The translations under genes were made by a program, and so were the position numbers. From NCBI RefSeq assembly GCF_040954645.1, contig NC_092809.1, positions 133,413,914 through 133,477,913 on the forward strand: DNA of 64,000 nucleotides. Direction: 5' to 3'. The number at the start of each line of letters is the position of its first letter. Positions within the stretch are counted from its first letter, which is position 1. The notes under the pieces are model-generated. The model saw only the letters and a list, made by a program, of their open reading frames with translations. It was not told where the DNA came from and did not search any database. This document shows positions 19,512 through 30,334 of the stretch, piece after piece. Source of the DNA: Diabrotica undecimpunctata. Taxonomy: Eukaryota; Arthropoda; Insecta; Coleoptera; Chrysomelidae.

Positions 19512-20332
19512 AAGGTCGTGGCATATTATCATGCACGTTGCTTTTCCGCACGTAGTGTTTAGTTTCCGAAAAATATAATTTAAATGGTTTTAAATATGAA
19601 CAATTCACACTGTCAGGAACGTAACGTTTCAGACACCTAACGTTTCCGTTCAGTTTATTCTAAAACAATGTTTTACTGATGCCGACGGCTACGTAACGAG
19701 TCGTAACCGGTTGGTACGGATAATGTGAATTAGATGTCCGTCGTTTTCCCCTCGTTCTTTATTTAGGTATTTGTTTGATTTTTGAGTATTTGAAAAAATA
19801 ATTTTCGAGGCTATTTTGTCATTTATGCATTGTGTTTTCATTGCTTTGTGACAATTAAACACGAAAATGATAAACAATTAGGACTTTTTGCACGGAAGTG
19901 ATACCTCTTCTTTTTTAAAAATACTCTTTGGTTTGATATGTATGGCTTCGTTAAATGTAGTATTTTGTTTTTTATCTAAAGGTGTAATTAAATTTAAAAT
20001 ATATTCAAACTGAATCCTAATTATTCTAAAATATCCATAATATTTTTCATCATCATCAATTAATTCTTTGTATAAAGTCCAGTATTCACCTTCCTTTTTC
20101 CTTTCTCTTAGTATTGGATGTACTTCAAACCTTCTTTTTACTACAGTTTTTCTTTCTTCATCGTTAAGTAGAAGAGCAATTGCCCATAATTTTTGTCGAG
20201 AAAAGCGAGATCATATCTTCACCAAACCAAACTGAAACGTTCTATGTATGAAAATGTGAACGTGCAGTCCGATTGCTTGACTCGAAACGCTACGTGCCGG
20301 AAACTACACGTGTATGATAATATACCGCGACC
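19512..20332 (-). mobile_element. PIF/Harbinger-derived element, 821 bp, with TIRs
   Basis: Ends form an imperfect inverted repeat of about 55 bp: aaggtcgtggcatattatca at left and, on the opposite strand from the right, aggtcgcggtatattatca. TTA flanks both ends (19509-19511 and 20333-20335), the usual Harbinger 3-bp target duplication, allowing one extra A at left. Minus-strand sequence from about 20203 to 19905 encodes a HARBI1-like N-terminus: KRRFEVHPILRERKKEGEYW, then LYKELIDDDEKYYGYFRI and TTFNEAIHIKPK. The catalytic part is deleted, so it is non-autonomous. It and short flanks split LINE copy 1. Confidence 0.75.
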
Positions 20333-20365
20333 TTAATTCGTAAACACCTAAATGTTTTTACAGCA

Positions 20366-20868
20366 AGACCTAATCATGACTACTCTACCAAAAATTCAAC
20401 CTGTGATGTTTATTTACCGATCTCGTCCACTGAGTTTGTAAATAAATCTATATTAAGTATATTCGGCAAAAAAACTATACAACCATCTAACTTTACAATT
20501 TAAATCTGCAACATCTTTTCCCGAATTCCGTAAAATGAACAAAAGCCTATCTATCTGAAAGATCATATTATTCAGTAGAAGAGTTATTCTTAACGAATAA
20601 CTAGGAAATCACAGTACCTTTATGTACAACTAACTTAAGTATTTTTATCTATATTTGGGTATCTTATGGTTTTATTGTGCAATTTGCAATTTATTTAAAT
20701 TTTGCAATGGATTGTTTATTTTATTATGTTTTATTTTGCGATATTGACGATTTATGTAATTTCAGTAAATTGTACTTAATTGTTATTGTTATTTTATGAC
20801 TTATTGTAAGCTTTGTCGATAAAACTGTACAATTTTCAGTGACAATAAAGCATATTTCTATTCTATAA
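20366..20868 (+). pseudogene. CR1/L2-like LINE copy 1, 3' end
   Basis: Resumes with agcaagacctaatcatgact, which matches copy 2 at 23358. It runs through the 3' UTR to gtgacaataaagcatatttctattct, the shared 3' terminus of the family. Confidence 0.8.
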
Positions 20869-20879
20869 AAATATCTTTG

Positions 20880-21160
20880 AGGTGTGGCTCATAAGGCTTT
20901 TCAGCATATAGTCGATGATGTTTCGGAGGATTTTTTTTTTGATAAAGTTATGAATTCGGACTTAACCAATCTTCTGGAATTTCACAATTTGAATAAACAT
21001 CATTGAAAAGATGGACAAATATTTTAACATTTTCTTCGTTTATAAGTTTTAATATCTCTGCCGAAACATTATCACGGCCAACAGCTTTCTTGTCCTTTAC
21101 CAATTTGGTGGCGTGTAATACTTTGACTTTAGTATTTTTGGCCTTCACCTTCATCTAACA
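20880..21160 (-). pseudogene. RTE-like LINE RT fragment
   Basis: The minus strand reads DKKAVGRDNVSAEILKLINE, then NDVYSNCEIPEDWL, the start of the RT domain in RTE-like elements, and fades into a shifted KKK..N..Y segment toward 20890. Truncated on both sides. Confidence 0.7.
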
Positions 21161-21164
21161 CCTG

Positions 21165-22030
21165 TTGGTCTTCTCGTCTATCATCTTTCACTTCTCGCAT
21201 CAAGAAAACTACAATGAATATATAAAAAATATTACATTTCTCGGTCAATCACGATATAACAATAAATTTTCATCGAATCTAATTTTTAAATATTTAAAAA
21301 CTCTAACGCAATACACTTATTGTCCTTGCAGCACTCTGTAAGTTGCCAAGAAACGGTCGTGCGATTGTAATTTACAGATTTGCATTTTGTTACTATTTTC
21401 AGCACTTCGACAAAGTTGCGTGGGCCGGTGTTATGGTCAAAACATTGGAGTTTATTAAATCCTGTTCGAAAAAATTTGAATACTGGTCACGACAGTTGAA
21501 CTTGAACGTTTGTTACAATGTTAATATTATGAATGCAAGAGAATGGGGTTGTGAACCGAGAGTAGAGTTGTACGTTTTTATATAAATTGTAACAAGGAAA
21601 ATTATACAGAATGTATAAAGAGGCGAATAATATTTGGCTTGTTTCTACATTCGATAAAATAAGCTACATATCGAAAACTAAAAGACACAATTTCTTTTTC
21701 TTTTTTGTCATTACAGGGATTCGACATTTTTTGTCTGTTCAGGCTTCAAGCTTCGCTCTATCATTTTAAGGTAGTCGGACCGTTTCTTTTTAACTTGAGC
21801 TTCTCACAAGTTTGTCCTGGTCAATGGGAAACCATGAAATATAGGAGATTTTTTCATTGAAAGGAAGAGGTAAATCTTCTAAAGAGAAAATACACAACGC
21901 GTGTGTTGTATTCAAGGTGGACCGGTCCATCCGTACACAGTTCCCCAGAGGAGTCTTGCCCACAGATAAACCCATAGCCTCCTGCCTCCAACTGAAGTCC
22001 AGCCCCTCTCTCGGCCTCTCTCCCTCTCTC
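21165..22030. other. No recognised gene
   Basis: AT-rich to 21840. The last part (21850-22030) is more GC-rich and open in frame with the LINE endonuclease that follows, so it may be that element's linker or 5' part, but I cannot identify it. Confidence 0.45.
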
Positions 22031-22034
22031 TTAC

Positions 22035-23438
22035 GTTCTATAAGATATAAAACAGATGAATTATTTTCGCTTCTAGAGGAATTCGGATTTCCCCCGATCG
22101 TTGCGGTTACCGAGCACTGGCTTGAAGTCAACGAGCCTTTTTTTGTAGAAAAATATACCACAATTGCTAGGTATGATCGTCCAAGTTCAGCTCATGGTGG
22201 CACCCTAATTCTTTCTACAAATAATGATTTCTCTACTATAACAAAATATGACTTTCTGTTGAATGAATCCTTTTTTGAGTTTTCATTGGTTTATAACAAG
22301 AATCTTAATTTATACATTCTTTGCATTTATAGATCACCTGATTCTTCGACGGAACTATTTTTTCAGAACCTGTTAATTTGCTAGACGACCTGCCTAATAA
22401 AAGCAGAAGGTTTCTATGCGGTGACCTAATTATTAATTACGCTGTTGCTTGTGCTACCCAATCATCCTTGGTCAATATATTCGACTCGTATGGTTTCACA
22501 ATGCACGTTAATTATCCTACAAGAATTACTAAAACCAGATCTACCATCACTGATTATATTGTCTCAAATTTCTCACCCCTTGATGTATGCTTTAAAATTA
22601 TTAATGCAGGATTATCTGATCATGAAGCAGTATATACCAAGTTTGTTGAGCCAGGAGATGCGTCTTCTTAACAAACAATCCTCAAAAACCCTTTAGGTAG
22701 GATTTTTTCGAAGTATTTCTTTGAATTGGTTTCCATCTTACTTGAGGAATAGGAAACTAGTTAGAGCAAATGATACTGACTAGTCACAAAAGCATTGTAT
22801 GTGGAGTACCACAAGGTTCAGTACTGCGTCCTCTACTTTTCCTTATCTTTTATTTTTCTTTTTGCTGATGATACCAGTATTACCTGGAGGAGCTCTAATA
22901 TTGCAACTCTTCATGCAATTATAACCTCTGATCTACTTAAAATAAAAACCTGGTCCGACTCTTTTTTACTCTCTTTTAACGTGGATATGACAGTAGCATT
23001 ATCCTATAAAGGAGCTCTTCAATCCTTGCTTCTTAATAACAGCCAGATCAGTATCGTTGATTCTGTAAAATTTCTTGGTATTAAATGGTTCCTTCATATT
23101 GACTTGTTAAGTAAGAAACTAGTCTCAGGCAATAAGATCTGTTTCGAAGGAAATCAATTTAGCATCTTCCAAAATAACATATTTTTCTTTGTTCGAGTCT
23201 CATCTTGGATATGGCCTTCCTTTTCGGGGTTCTAGTACAGCTGCCCAACCTGAAGTTATTTTTAAATTACAAAAAAGAGCAATACCGTATCTTTTTGGCC
23301 TTAGCCGAATAACTCATACTACTACTACTTCAAAAATCACGGGATTTTAACTCTTCAGCAAGACCTAATCATGACTACTCTACCAGAAATTCAACCTTTG
23401 ATGTGTATTTACCGATCCCGTCCACTGAGTTAGTAAAT
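22035..23438 (+). pseudogene. CR1/L2-like LINE copy 2, endonuclease and RT
   Basis: The frame opens with an APE-type endonuclease: YKTDELFSLLEEFG, VAVTEHWLE, YRSPDSSTELF, CGDLIINYA, then TRSTITDYIVSNF and NAGLSDHEAVYTKF. The RT part is shortened and shifted: YFSLSFIFLFADDTSITWRS, then VKFLGI and QKRAIPYLFGLSR. The endonuclease would nick target DNA in an active copy. Stops and deletions make it inactive. It is split at 23439-23445 by a nested LINE. Confidence 0.82.
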
Positions 23439-23445
23439 AAATCTA

Positions 23446-24272
23446 CAGAAACTCGGTTTTCTATTTGGGAGTCCATTTTAGCAGGACTCTCAACTGGAAA
23501 ACCGACATTCAAGATACCCTAGACAGGGTGAGAAGGAGGTTTAAACTCCTGGCAGTGCTAGCCGGTAAAATGGGCAGGATGTCATATAAAACATTGTTGC
23601 ACACCTACAAAACCTTTATAAGACTGATTATCGAATACAAGGCATGCGTTTAATAACTACCAAATTAACACCATTACGGCCACTAAAAGGAAAATCCTTA
23701 GATTCTGCACGAGGAAGAGCAGTCATTATCCATCAGCACACATATATCAGGCAGCTAATCTGACACCGATTAAGGACCTACCCCTCAGCAGGAGTTATGC
23801 CCTTCGAACCATCACAGGCTCGAACAACCGAGCCAAACAAACATTAAAGACGCCTTGCAATCGCCGAGGGCAAATACTCACCAGGATTCCAAAAGGAAAA
23901 GTTCCGTTTTCTCCAGCTAAACTTCTACACAACACTGGACACGACCTTCCTAATGAGTGCTTTTATATTCTAGAATCATTCCTTATTAAATATCGCAGCT
24001 AACAACTGCATGCCAAAACTGCTGATTAAGAGCCGTTCCTAGTATGGCTGGTAACCCCTGAAGTACATCCTGCGACTTGTTTGGCTTTCTTCACCAATAA
24101 TTCTTCTTGTGCGCTTCATCATAACATATCGTCCACACACACACGCCACCTTCTGAACCCCAGCAATTTCTCAATCCACTACGTTTACCACACCCCTTAC
24201 TCCGCAAAAAAAGGAGTACCCCTTCCTTGAAGAGGCGACAGCCTAAACAAGGTAAAAACTCTGGATCAAAAG
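23446..24272 (+). mobile_element. Nested 5'-truncated LINE with aaatcta target duplication
   Basis: The insertion sits inside LINE copy 2 between aaatcta (23439-23445) and aaatcta (24273-24279), a 7-bp duplication. Coding begins FYLGVHFSRTLNWKTDIQD with LLHTYKTFIRLIIEY, then shifts to RKILRFCTRKSSHYPS and a long decayed C-terminus. This is the post-RT region of an I/Jockey-like LINE. Comparison with copy 1, which lacks it, confirms that it is an insertion. Confidence 0.75.
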
Positions 24273-24279
24273 AAATCTA

Positions 24280-24567
24280 TATTATATCGGCAAAAAAATT
24301 ATACAACTATCTCCCTTTGCAACTTAAATCTACAACTTTTTTCCTTAAGTTCCGTAAATTGACAAAAGAATATCTATCTGAAAGATAAGGTTTTATTATG
24401 CAATTTGTAGTTTAGTTAAATTTTGCAATAAATTGTATATTTGATTTTCTTTTATTTGGTGATATTGACGATTTATTTGTTATTTTTTGACTTTTTATAA
24501 GCTTTGTCCATAAAATTGTACAATTTTCAGTGACAATAAAGCATATTTCTATTCTATTCTATTCTAA
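24280..24567 (+). pseudogene. CR1/L2-like LINE copy 2, 3' end with (TTCTA)n tail
   Basis: Matches the copy 1 3' UTR and ends gtgacaataaagcatatttc followed by about four ttcta units, a microsatellite tail instead of poly(A). Confidence 0.8.
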
Positions 24568-24696
24568 CTGCAGAGCCCTCTCTGATTTTCTTCCTTCTGA
24601 CATCTCGCGTTACCGACTCCTCCATTGCCTTGTATTCGGTCTTTCACCTTATTGCTACCGACATTATATTGTTTGCACTTACTCTACCTACCTTCC

Positions 24697-24865
24697 TTAA
24701 TTAAGGGCAAAAGAAGTGTGGGAAGAAGAAAAATATCGTGGCTTCGTAATCTACGTGAATGGTTCGGGTGTAGTTCGATTGAACTTTTTAGGCGCGCTGC
24801 TAACAAAGTCGCAGTGGCCATGATGATTTCCAATCTCCGCTAGGAGTGGCACTAGAAGAAGAAGA
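24697..24865 (+). pseudogene. RTE-like LINE C-terminal scrap
   Basis: Reads KGKRSVGRRKISWLRNLREW, FGCSSIELFRRAANKV and SNLR, then a stop and a gaagaagaag tail. Nearly the same C-terminus occurs on the minus strand at 50.0-50.3 kb. Confidence 0.8.
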
Positions 24866-24869
24866 CCTA

Positions 24870-25800
24870 CCTTCCTGTATAATTCGTTTCTGTCCTCGAA
24901 CTGGGTGAAAACGTAGTTAGTGTCTATGTCACCGCACTTCATCCATTCTACGATATTTAGAATTAATACCCTAATCCAGGTACTACTCCCTATACTTATT
25001 TGTCCATTCTTCCTGACACTCCCTTATGGTCTTGTTCCTAACTTATATTTTTTCCTGCTCATCCTTCTCGTAGGATTATGCCCTTTCCTTCACCAAAAGG
25101 TAAATGGACAACACAACCTCGATCACTTGTACGGCCACCGTTGATGCTGTTCTGTATGTGCATGCTACGCTAAGTAGTGCTTTTCTTTAGGCTTTCTCTG
25201 GCATTATCCTCTATTTCTGATTGTTAAGCAAGTGTTGCCATATCATTGCTGCGTAGAATACAGTAGAGTAGACCACTTCCATGAACATTCCCGCGTTGGG
25301 CATAATGTTTTTCAGCGCCGCAGTCCTGTTCTCTGGCCAGCGAACGACGAATTTAACGTACTCAACAAAAGTTTGCCTTTTATGTAGAATTAATCCAACT
25401 ACTTTACTTTTTTGGTAGGTATGATTCTTTCTCCCTCCAAAATAAAAACTACATAATCTCTGGCCCTCGGACCCTTGAGGATCATAACATCAGTCTTCTT
25501 AGCCACCAGCATGAAGTTCCCGCTTTTCATCCACTTATTCATTTTGTTGAGGGCTCGGTTCCCTCTATGCATGATTAACCAGTTTTCGTTGTGCTTCACA
25601 AGTACCACCAGATCGTTCACATATGCTACTGCCGTTACACCAATGCCCATATCGTTTTCCAAAAAATCTTATTGTACAATGGTCCCAGGACCGAGTCCTG
25701 CGGCACTCCCTCCGTGGTCTTAATAGAGTTACCTCGCAATGTTGATAAATCTATCTGTGAGCTAAGTTCTGCAGATCGGGAGATATCCCCACGTCGTGTA
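24870..25800 (-). pseudogene. R1-clade LINE fragment
   Basis: The minus strand reads EGVPQDSVLGPLLYN (frame 1), then VAYVNDLVVLVKH in place of the FADD catalytic box, KKTDVMILKGPRARD and RIIPTKKVK. Further down, across shifts, come RTAALKNIMPN, VVYSTVFYAAMIWQ, VACTYRTASTVAVQVI and VKCGDIDTNYVFTQF. Block order fits R1 clade RT and C-terminus. One catalytic aspartate of the YADD box is Asn here, and several shifts confirm inactivity. Confidence 0.8.
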
Positions 25801-26520
25801 ATATAAATAACCTTTAATAATATAACATCACAAGTACTTTTTAAAAAACAATTACATTAATAGTTCCAATTTCAATCCTGGTTGTTAATATAAGTCTTCT
25901 CCTTAAGAATATCCCAATATTTGTCAATAGTGCAGTAAAGCCGATGACCGCCAGGTTTCAGCTAGCCATAACGGAGCTTTAAGTATGGCTCCACATACAT
26001 TTAAGAATATTCTTTGTATCACACCTGCATAGTAAAAGATGTTGGGGATGCATAGTAAATTGTAGTATGCGAAACCGGTCGTCCGTGTATATAATTGATT
26101 ATAGATTGATTTATTAAGAATAAATTGATTGTCTTTATATTGAAGAATATAAATTTAAGTCTTTATATTTATTTCTCTTCAACTAAATTGAAACGGGCTC
26201 ACGTAGGTAACACATTCAACAACCGAAATTTTTCTTTTCCCAGAGTAGTAGGCACGGTACAAAATAACAAATAATAGATGTCAACAAAAAAAATTTAAGT
26301 CTGTTATTTAGTAAATATTGTCTATTTGTATACATAGAAAATTAAGCAAAAACTCTATAAATAATAAAGTTTGAATTTGTACATTTATATAATGAAAAAT
26401 AAATCTACGGTGTTTTGGCAGATTTTTTGAGGAGCCTTTGCACTTAAGATGCAAGAGATGGCTGAGGGTGGACTGTGGGTGTGAAGCGTTAAAGTGGCAG
26501 ACTGACACTCGTGAGGCATA
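25801..26520. other. No recognised gene
   Basis: AT-rich unique-looking sequence; nothing supportable on either strand. Confidence 0.5.
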
Positions 26521-26523
26521 AAA

Positions 26524-27470
26524 ATGTCTTCTAAAAAGTGTAAAAATGACGTGGACTCTTTTTGCTATATTTGCGGCGAATTCATTAAAGTGAGAGCCAA
26601 AAATTTTTTTCAACATCAAATATTAAACTTTGTAAAGCCTGTGAAGCTTATTTTAACTTACCCGTACGAAGTCAAGATAAATATGGGCTCATTTCTCATG
26701 TAAAAAGTGCAAAATGAGTTTAATGACTTATACCATATGGTTGTGAGACATGGGCATTAAAAACCAGAACGCTTATTAAATTAGAAGCATTCTATTGTGG
26801 TGCTATCGATGGATCCTAAAAATATCATGGGTTTTGCACACTTCCAATGAAGATGTTCTTGAAATAATGAATTCAGAAGGCTTGCTCACAAACATCATAA
26901 AGAGAAAAAAAGCAAAATACTTCGGCCATATAATTAGAGGACCAAATACCATCTACTTTGCCTTATAATACAAGGAAAAGTGGAGGGATAGAGAACGGCT
27001 TCAGAATATTGTAAACATGATAATGGCCAACGTCTGAATACGAACACGGCACCTAAAGAAGAAGAAGAAGGAGCCCATCATGTTTTAATGCCCCCATTGC
27101 ACATAAAATTAGGTCTCATGAAGTAGTTCGTAAATTCTCTTCGTCAAGATTCTGAGGCCTTTCAATATTTAAAATCACTTTTCCCGAAACTGTCAGAGGC
27201 TAAAATTAAAGCTGGTATTTTCATCGGTCTACAAATAAGTCAAATAATGGCCAGTGAACAAATTCTACAGTTCCTGCGTATCCACGAAAAACGGCTGACA
27301 ATTACAAAAAGCTTCTTTCTAATATGCTTGACAGCTTCAAAGTCATGGGTTGCAGAATGTCTCTTAAAGTACACATGCTACATGCTCACTTGAAGAGCAA
27401 GGGGAACCCATTCACCAAGATGTAATGAACTTCGAACAACGGTATTAAGGATAATATAATAAGAACATGA
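26524..27470 (+). pseudogene. Broken copy of an insect multicopy orphan protein family
   Basis: The first part reads MSSKKCKNDVDSFCYICGEF, a two-cysteine N-terminus, then in a second frame KLCKACEAYFNLPVRSQDKY. After a LINE insertion (26735-27073) it resumes with PPLHIKLGLMKQFVNSLRQD, LFPKLSEAKIKAGIFIGLQI and, across shifts, NMLDSFKVMGCRMSLKVH, MLHAHLKS, EEQGEPIHQDVMNFEQRY and NKNMMG. I know this block order (DSFC.ICGEF, PPLHIKLGLMK, L..H...FP....EE.GE..HQD) from abundant uncharacterised insect proteins that behave as repeats. The conserved H and HQD/E-type residues suggest an enzyme or transposon protein, but I will not assign one. Several stops and shifts make it a pseudogene. Confidence 0.72.
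26735..27073 (+). pseudogene. RTE-like LINE fragment inserted in the orphan pseudogene
   Basis: Reads PYGCETWALKTRTL, WILKISWVLHTSNEDVLEIM, AKYFGHIIRGPN and ends with a gaagaagaagaag tail at about 27060. It separates the two halves of the orphan family copy. A clear target duplication was not found. Confidence 0.7.
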
Positions 27471-27474
27471 TGGG

Positions 27475-28030
27475 TTACTTTTGGGGGACAGTTTTTTTTT
27501 GTATTCTTTTTTGTATTTTTAAATATAATTTAAGTTAAAAAATAGAGCTTTTTCATAAAATTTGAAATTTCGTTCTGGTAAGTACAAAATAAACTTTATT
27601 AGATAAAAATTATTTTTCGTTCTTTAGTTAGACATAAGTAATTAACATCAGAGGTACAGAACTCAGACTCAAAATTCATGTGACCTGTGTAATTAATGTC
27701 GTTATCAAATACGGCCCTAAACAGTGACAAATGAATTATAAAAGCAATGGAGGCCATAGAAATTATATGAATACAAACGAATCTCTAATAGAAAGAAGCA
27801 GAAAAACAAGTGACATTATGCTAATATACACATAATCAAATTTGAAATTTTAGAACACTTAGAAAAATGAATCAAAATGAATTACCGGACGCGGTGTTTA
27901 CCAAAAAAATCTGTTATTCAACACCATCATATGTGGATTATAATTATATATTTACGTTCTTAATCTTACTACTATAATAATTTGAAAAAATATTTAATAT
28001 TATGTAATATAAAATTCAATTTAAAAATAT
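27475..28030. other. No recognised gene
   Basis: AT-rich sequence between the orphan pseudogene and the tRNA gene; nothing supportable. Confidence 0.5.
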
Positions 28031-28036
28031 AAAAAA
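28031..28036 (-). terminator. Pol III terminator of tRNA-Cys
   Basis: Six A on the plus strand give TTTTTT on the tRNA strand, five bases past the discriminator base. Confidence 0.8.
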
Positions 28037-28040
28037 GTTG

Positions 28041-28112
28041 AGGGGGCACCCGGGTTTGAACCGGGGACCTCTCGATCTGCAGTCGAATGCTCTACCACTG
28101 AGCTATACCCCC
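28041..28112 (-). tRNA. tRNA-Cys (anticodon GCA)
   Basis: The 72-nt minus-strand sequence folds into a full cloverleaf. The acceptor stem has GGGGGUA paired with UGCCCCC. The D arm is GCUC/GAGC. The anticodon stem is UUCGA/UCGAG with loop CUGCAGA and anticodon GCA. The variable loop is AGGUC. The T arm is CCCGG/CCGGG with UUCAAAC. The discriminator base is U, which is the identity base for cysteine tRNA. There is no intron. Both internal promoter boxes are intact, so it should be functional. It is the only clear host gene in the window. Confidence 0.97.
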
Positions 28113-28342
28113 ACACCAGCTGATTAACAACTCTGTATACACATTGTAATATTCCACTTATATAGGCAACACATTGTACAGTCGCTTTCAATTAAATAAA
28201 TACCATCTCTAGTACGCTACTTATGCGGCAGCTACTAATACGGCGCGCTGTTAAGTGTGTTGCCTATACTACATAACACAATTCACCTACAAGCAATACT
28301 GTTTGGTTTTGAACTTATTGTATAATGAAATAAATATTAATC

Positions 28343-28432
28343 TTACTTTTCTGTAGTTGTAGTACGGGATGATTTATCAGGAACCTTCTTAGTTGGTGTA
28401 TTTTTCACCGGACGGATTCTAGCTGGTTCCTT
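28343..28432 (-). CDS. Candidate last coding exon of an unidentified host gene
   Basis: On the minus strand TTTCAG precedes an open segment of 29 codons starting KEPARIRPVKNTPTKK and ending TTTTEK before TAA (28343-28345). The T-rich tract before CAG fits a splice acceptor. The peptide is basic and Pro/Thr/Lys rich, like a disordered C-terminal tail. I found no upstream exon with confidence and no AATAAA directly after. It could be chance, but it differs from all transposon frames here and lies near the tRNA gene. Confidence 0.3.
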   Translation of the reverse strand, partial: KEPARIRPVKNTPTKKVPDKSSRTTTTEK

Positions 28433-28439
28433 CTGAAAT

Positions 28440-29440
28440 AAAAATATGGTGTTAACAATATTATTGAATAAATATATAAAAAAACTTTTCAAATACGAAA
28501 GAGTGTACAGTATCATGCGAAATTTTGAAAAATTGAAAATAAGAACTAAATACGGTTTTATTTATTTGGTTTTTACTTTTACTTTTAGAAGGGGAAATAA
28601 AAACTGTTGGAAGTTTATTACTGTTTTTAATTATATGCTCTTTCACGTGAAACACTTGATTTTGCAGTACTAGATTTTTCTTTTCCGTTTGGGGTCGAAA
28701 AGATATATTATGATGAATTTTGAGAAACCCAATTTTTAATACTACATTTATTTTGTACATAAACTGAAAAAATATAATTAAAAAGTTAATTATTAATAAT
28801 TGTCAATTTCGCATGTATTTAACAAAGTTAAAAATATGTCATATGTTTAACCTGAAAATTGGTAGGTCCAAAACTGTGAGATGATGGCGGTAGGCGTCGC
28901 GTCAGTCACGCACGTAGCGAATATAAACCCTCGGATAAAGTTATAAAAATAATTAATAAATTTATCAAATTGTTTCAAATTCAATTTATAAAAAAAAATT
29001 TACTTATCAAAATTAAAAATAAATAAATTCGGGAAAAACTGGAAATATCGTAACATGTGAAAATTTATGTCCTAAAAATGCTTAATCCTAAATGATCCTA
29101 ACTGAAGATAGCATTAACCACAAATCTATGTGAGAATGTTTGGAATCTACCATCAAACGAGAAAACTCTAATCTAACCTTAAGTGTATGTAACATTTAAG
29201 GTTATACAGGACTATATTACAGGAAGAAGGAAAACTATGGAAAAGGTGATCATTGATCAGTAACACCGAAGTAGTAAACAAAAGTTTATTCCAAGTTGTT
29301 CATTGTCTAGAGCAAGACGCGCATAACCTTACATGTATTGGGTAAATGATTTATAATCGAAACCAAAAAAAAAACGAAGTAGAAGTAGGAAATAGCTTTT
29401 AGCATAGTTGTGTTGTGTAAATACGTTGATGTGGCTGATT
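28440..29440. other. AT-rich stretch, possible intron of the candidate host gene
   Basis: No motif-bearing frame is seen. A 99-codon minus frame (28461-28760) overlaps it but contains no recognisable domain and crosses the candidate acceptor's upstream side. Confidence 0.35.
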
Positions 29441-29449
29441 CGGACTACA

Positions 29450-30325
29450 GGTCCGATTGGTCTGGTAAGGTGCTTACAAGGACAGTTTATTTTATTCGTC
29501 ATATTATGTTGGACCTATTCTCATTGAACCCTATGCTCGTCAATTTAATCATGGATGAAATCATCAAAATTGTCAAAAAAGAGGATACAAAATGGGAAAC
29601 AAAGAAGTAAAAATACTCTGTTACGCAGACAATGCCCTGATGTTGATATTGATAGCCCAAGGTGAAGATAGTCTGCAAAGACTGGTCCACAGATTTAACA
29701 TAAGAGCAAAAGAATTTAATATGACAATCTCATCTCAGAAAACTAAAACAATAGTAATCAGCAAAGAACCAATCAGATGTAAAATAGAAATTGATGGCAT
29801 CAGTATTGAACAAATGGAAAGAAAATACCTTGCAATTATACTGCCCAGCTATGGAGACCTGGGAAAAGAAGTGATAGATCAAGTACAAAAACAAATAGAC
29901 TGGCAGGATGCTTTAATAATATCATATGCCGAAACAGACACATTAACACTGAGATGAAGTCAAGAATTCATAAAGCCAGTGGAAAACCAATAATGACATA
30001 AGTATGCCTTAGAAATAAGACCCGACATAGCCACAACTCAAAGGCTACTGGAAATGGCAGAAATGAGAGTACTGAGAAGTACGAGATCGAAAGAGAAGTG
30101 AAGACAATAGAAGAAAATGTAAAGTACAGTGTATAAACGAATGGACATTAAATAGAAAAAAAGAATGGAATAACCACATAAGAAGAAGGGGGAGACCCGT
30201 GTCGTCAAAATAGCAAGGAATAAGTCACCATCGACCGCCCAAAAAAATGGAGTGACAACCTTCCATAAATGTATTAATCCGCCGATGAACAAGCAGAATT
30301 GCTTATAAAGAGGAGGAAGAAGAAG
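29450..30325 (+). pseudogene. RTE-like LINE RT and C-terminus, decayed
   Basis: Reads NKEVKILCYADNALMLILIA, where the catalytic YADD is YADN, then DSLQRLVHRFN, AKEFNMTISSQKTKTIVISK and IEIDGISIEQMERKYL. After about 29960 only shifted pieces remain (IATTQRLLEMAEMRVLR). The end is a gaggaggaagaagaagaag tail near 30310-30335. This family differs from the RTE type with KAFDRVQH found elsewhere. Confidence 0.8.
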
Positions 30326-30334
30326 AAGAAGATG

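Noticed and set aside
26308..26619. 103-codon minus-strand frame
   Set aside because: Partly antisense to the orphan-family pseudogene and otherwise AT-rich without motif.
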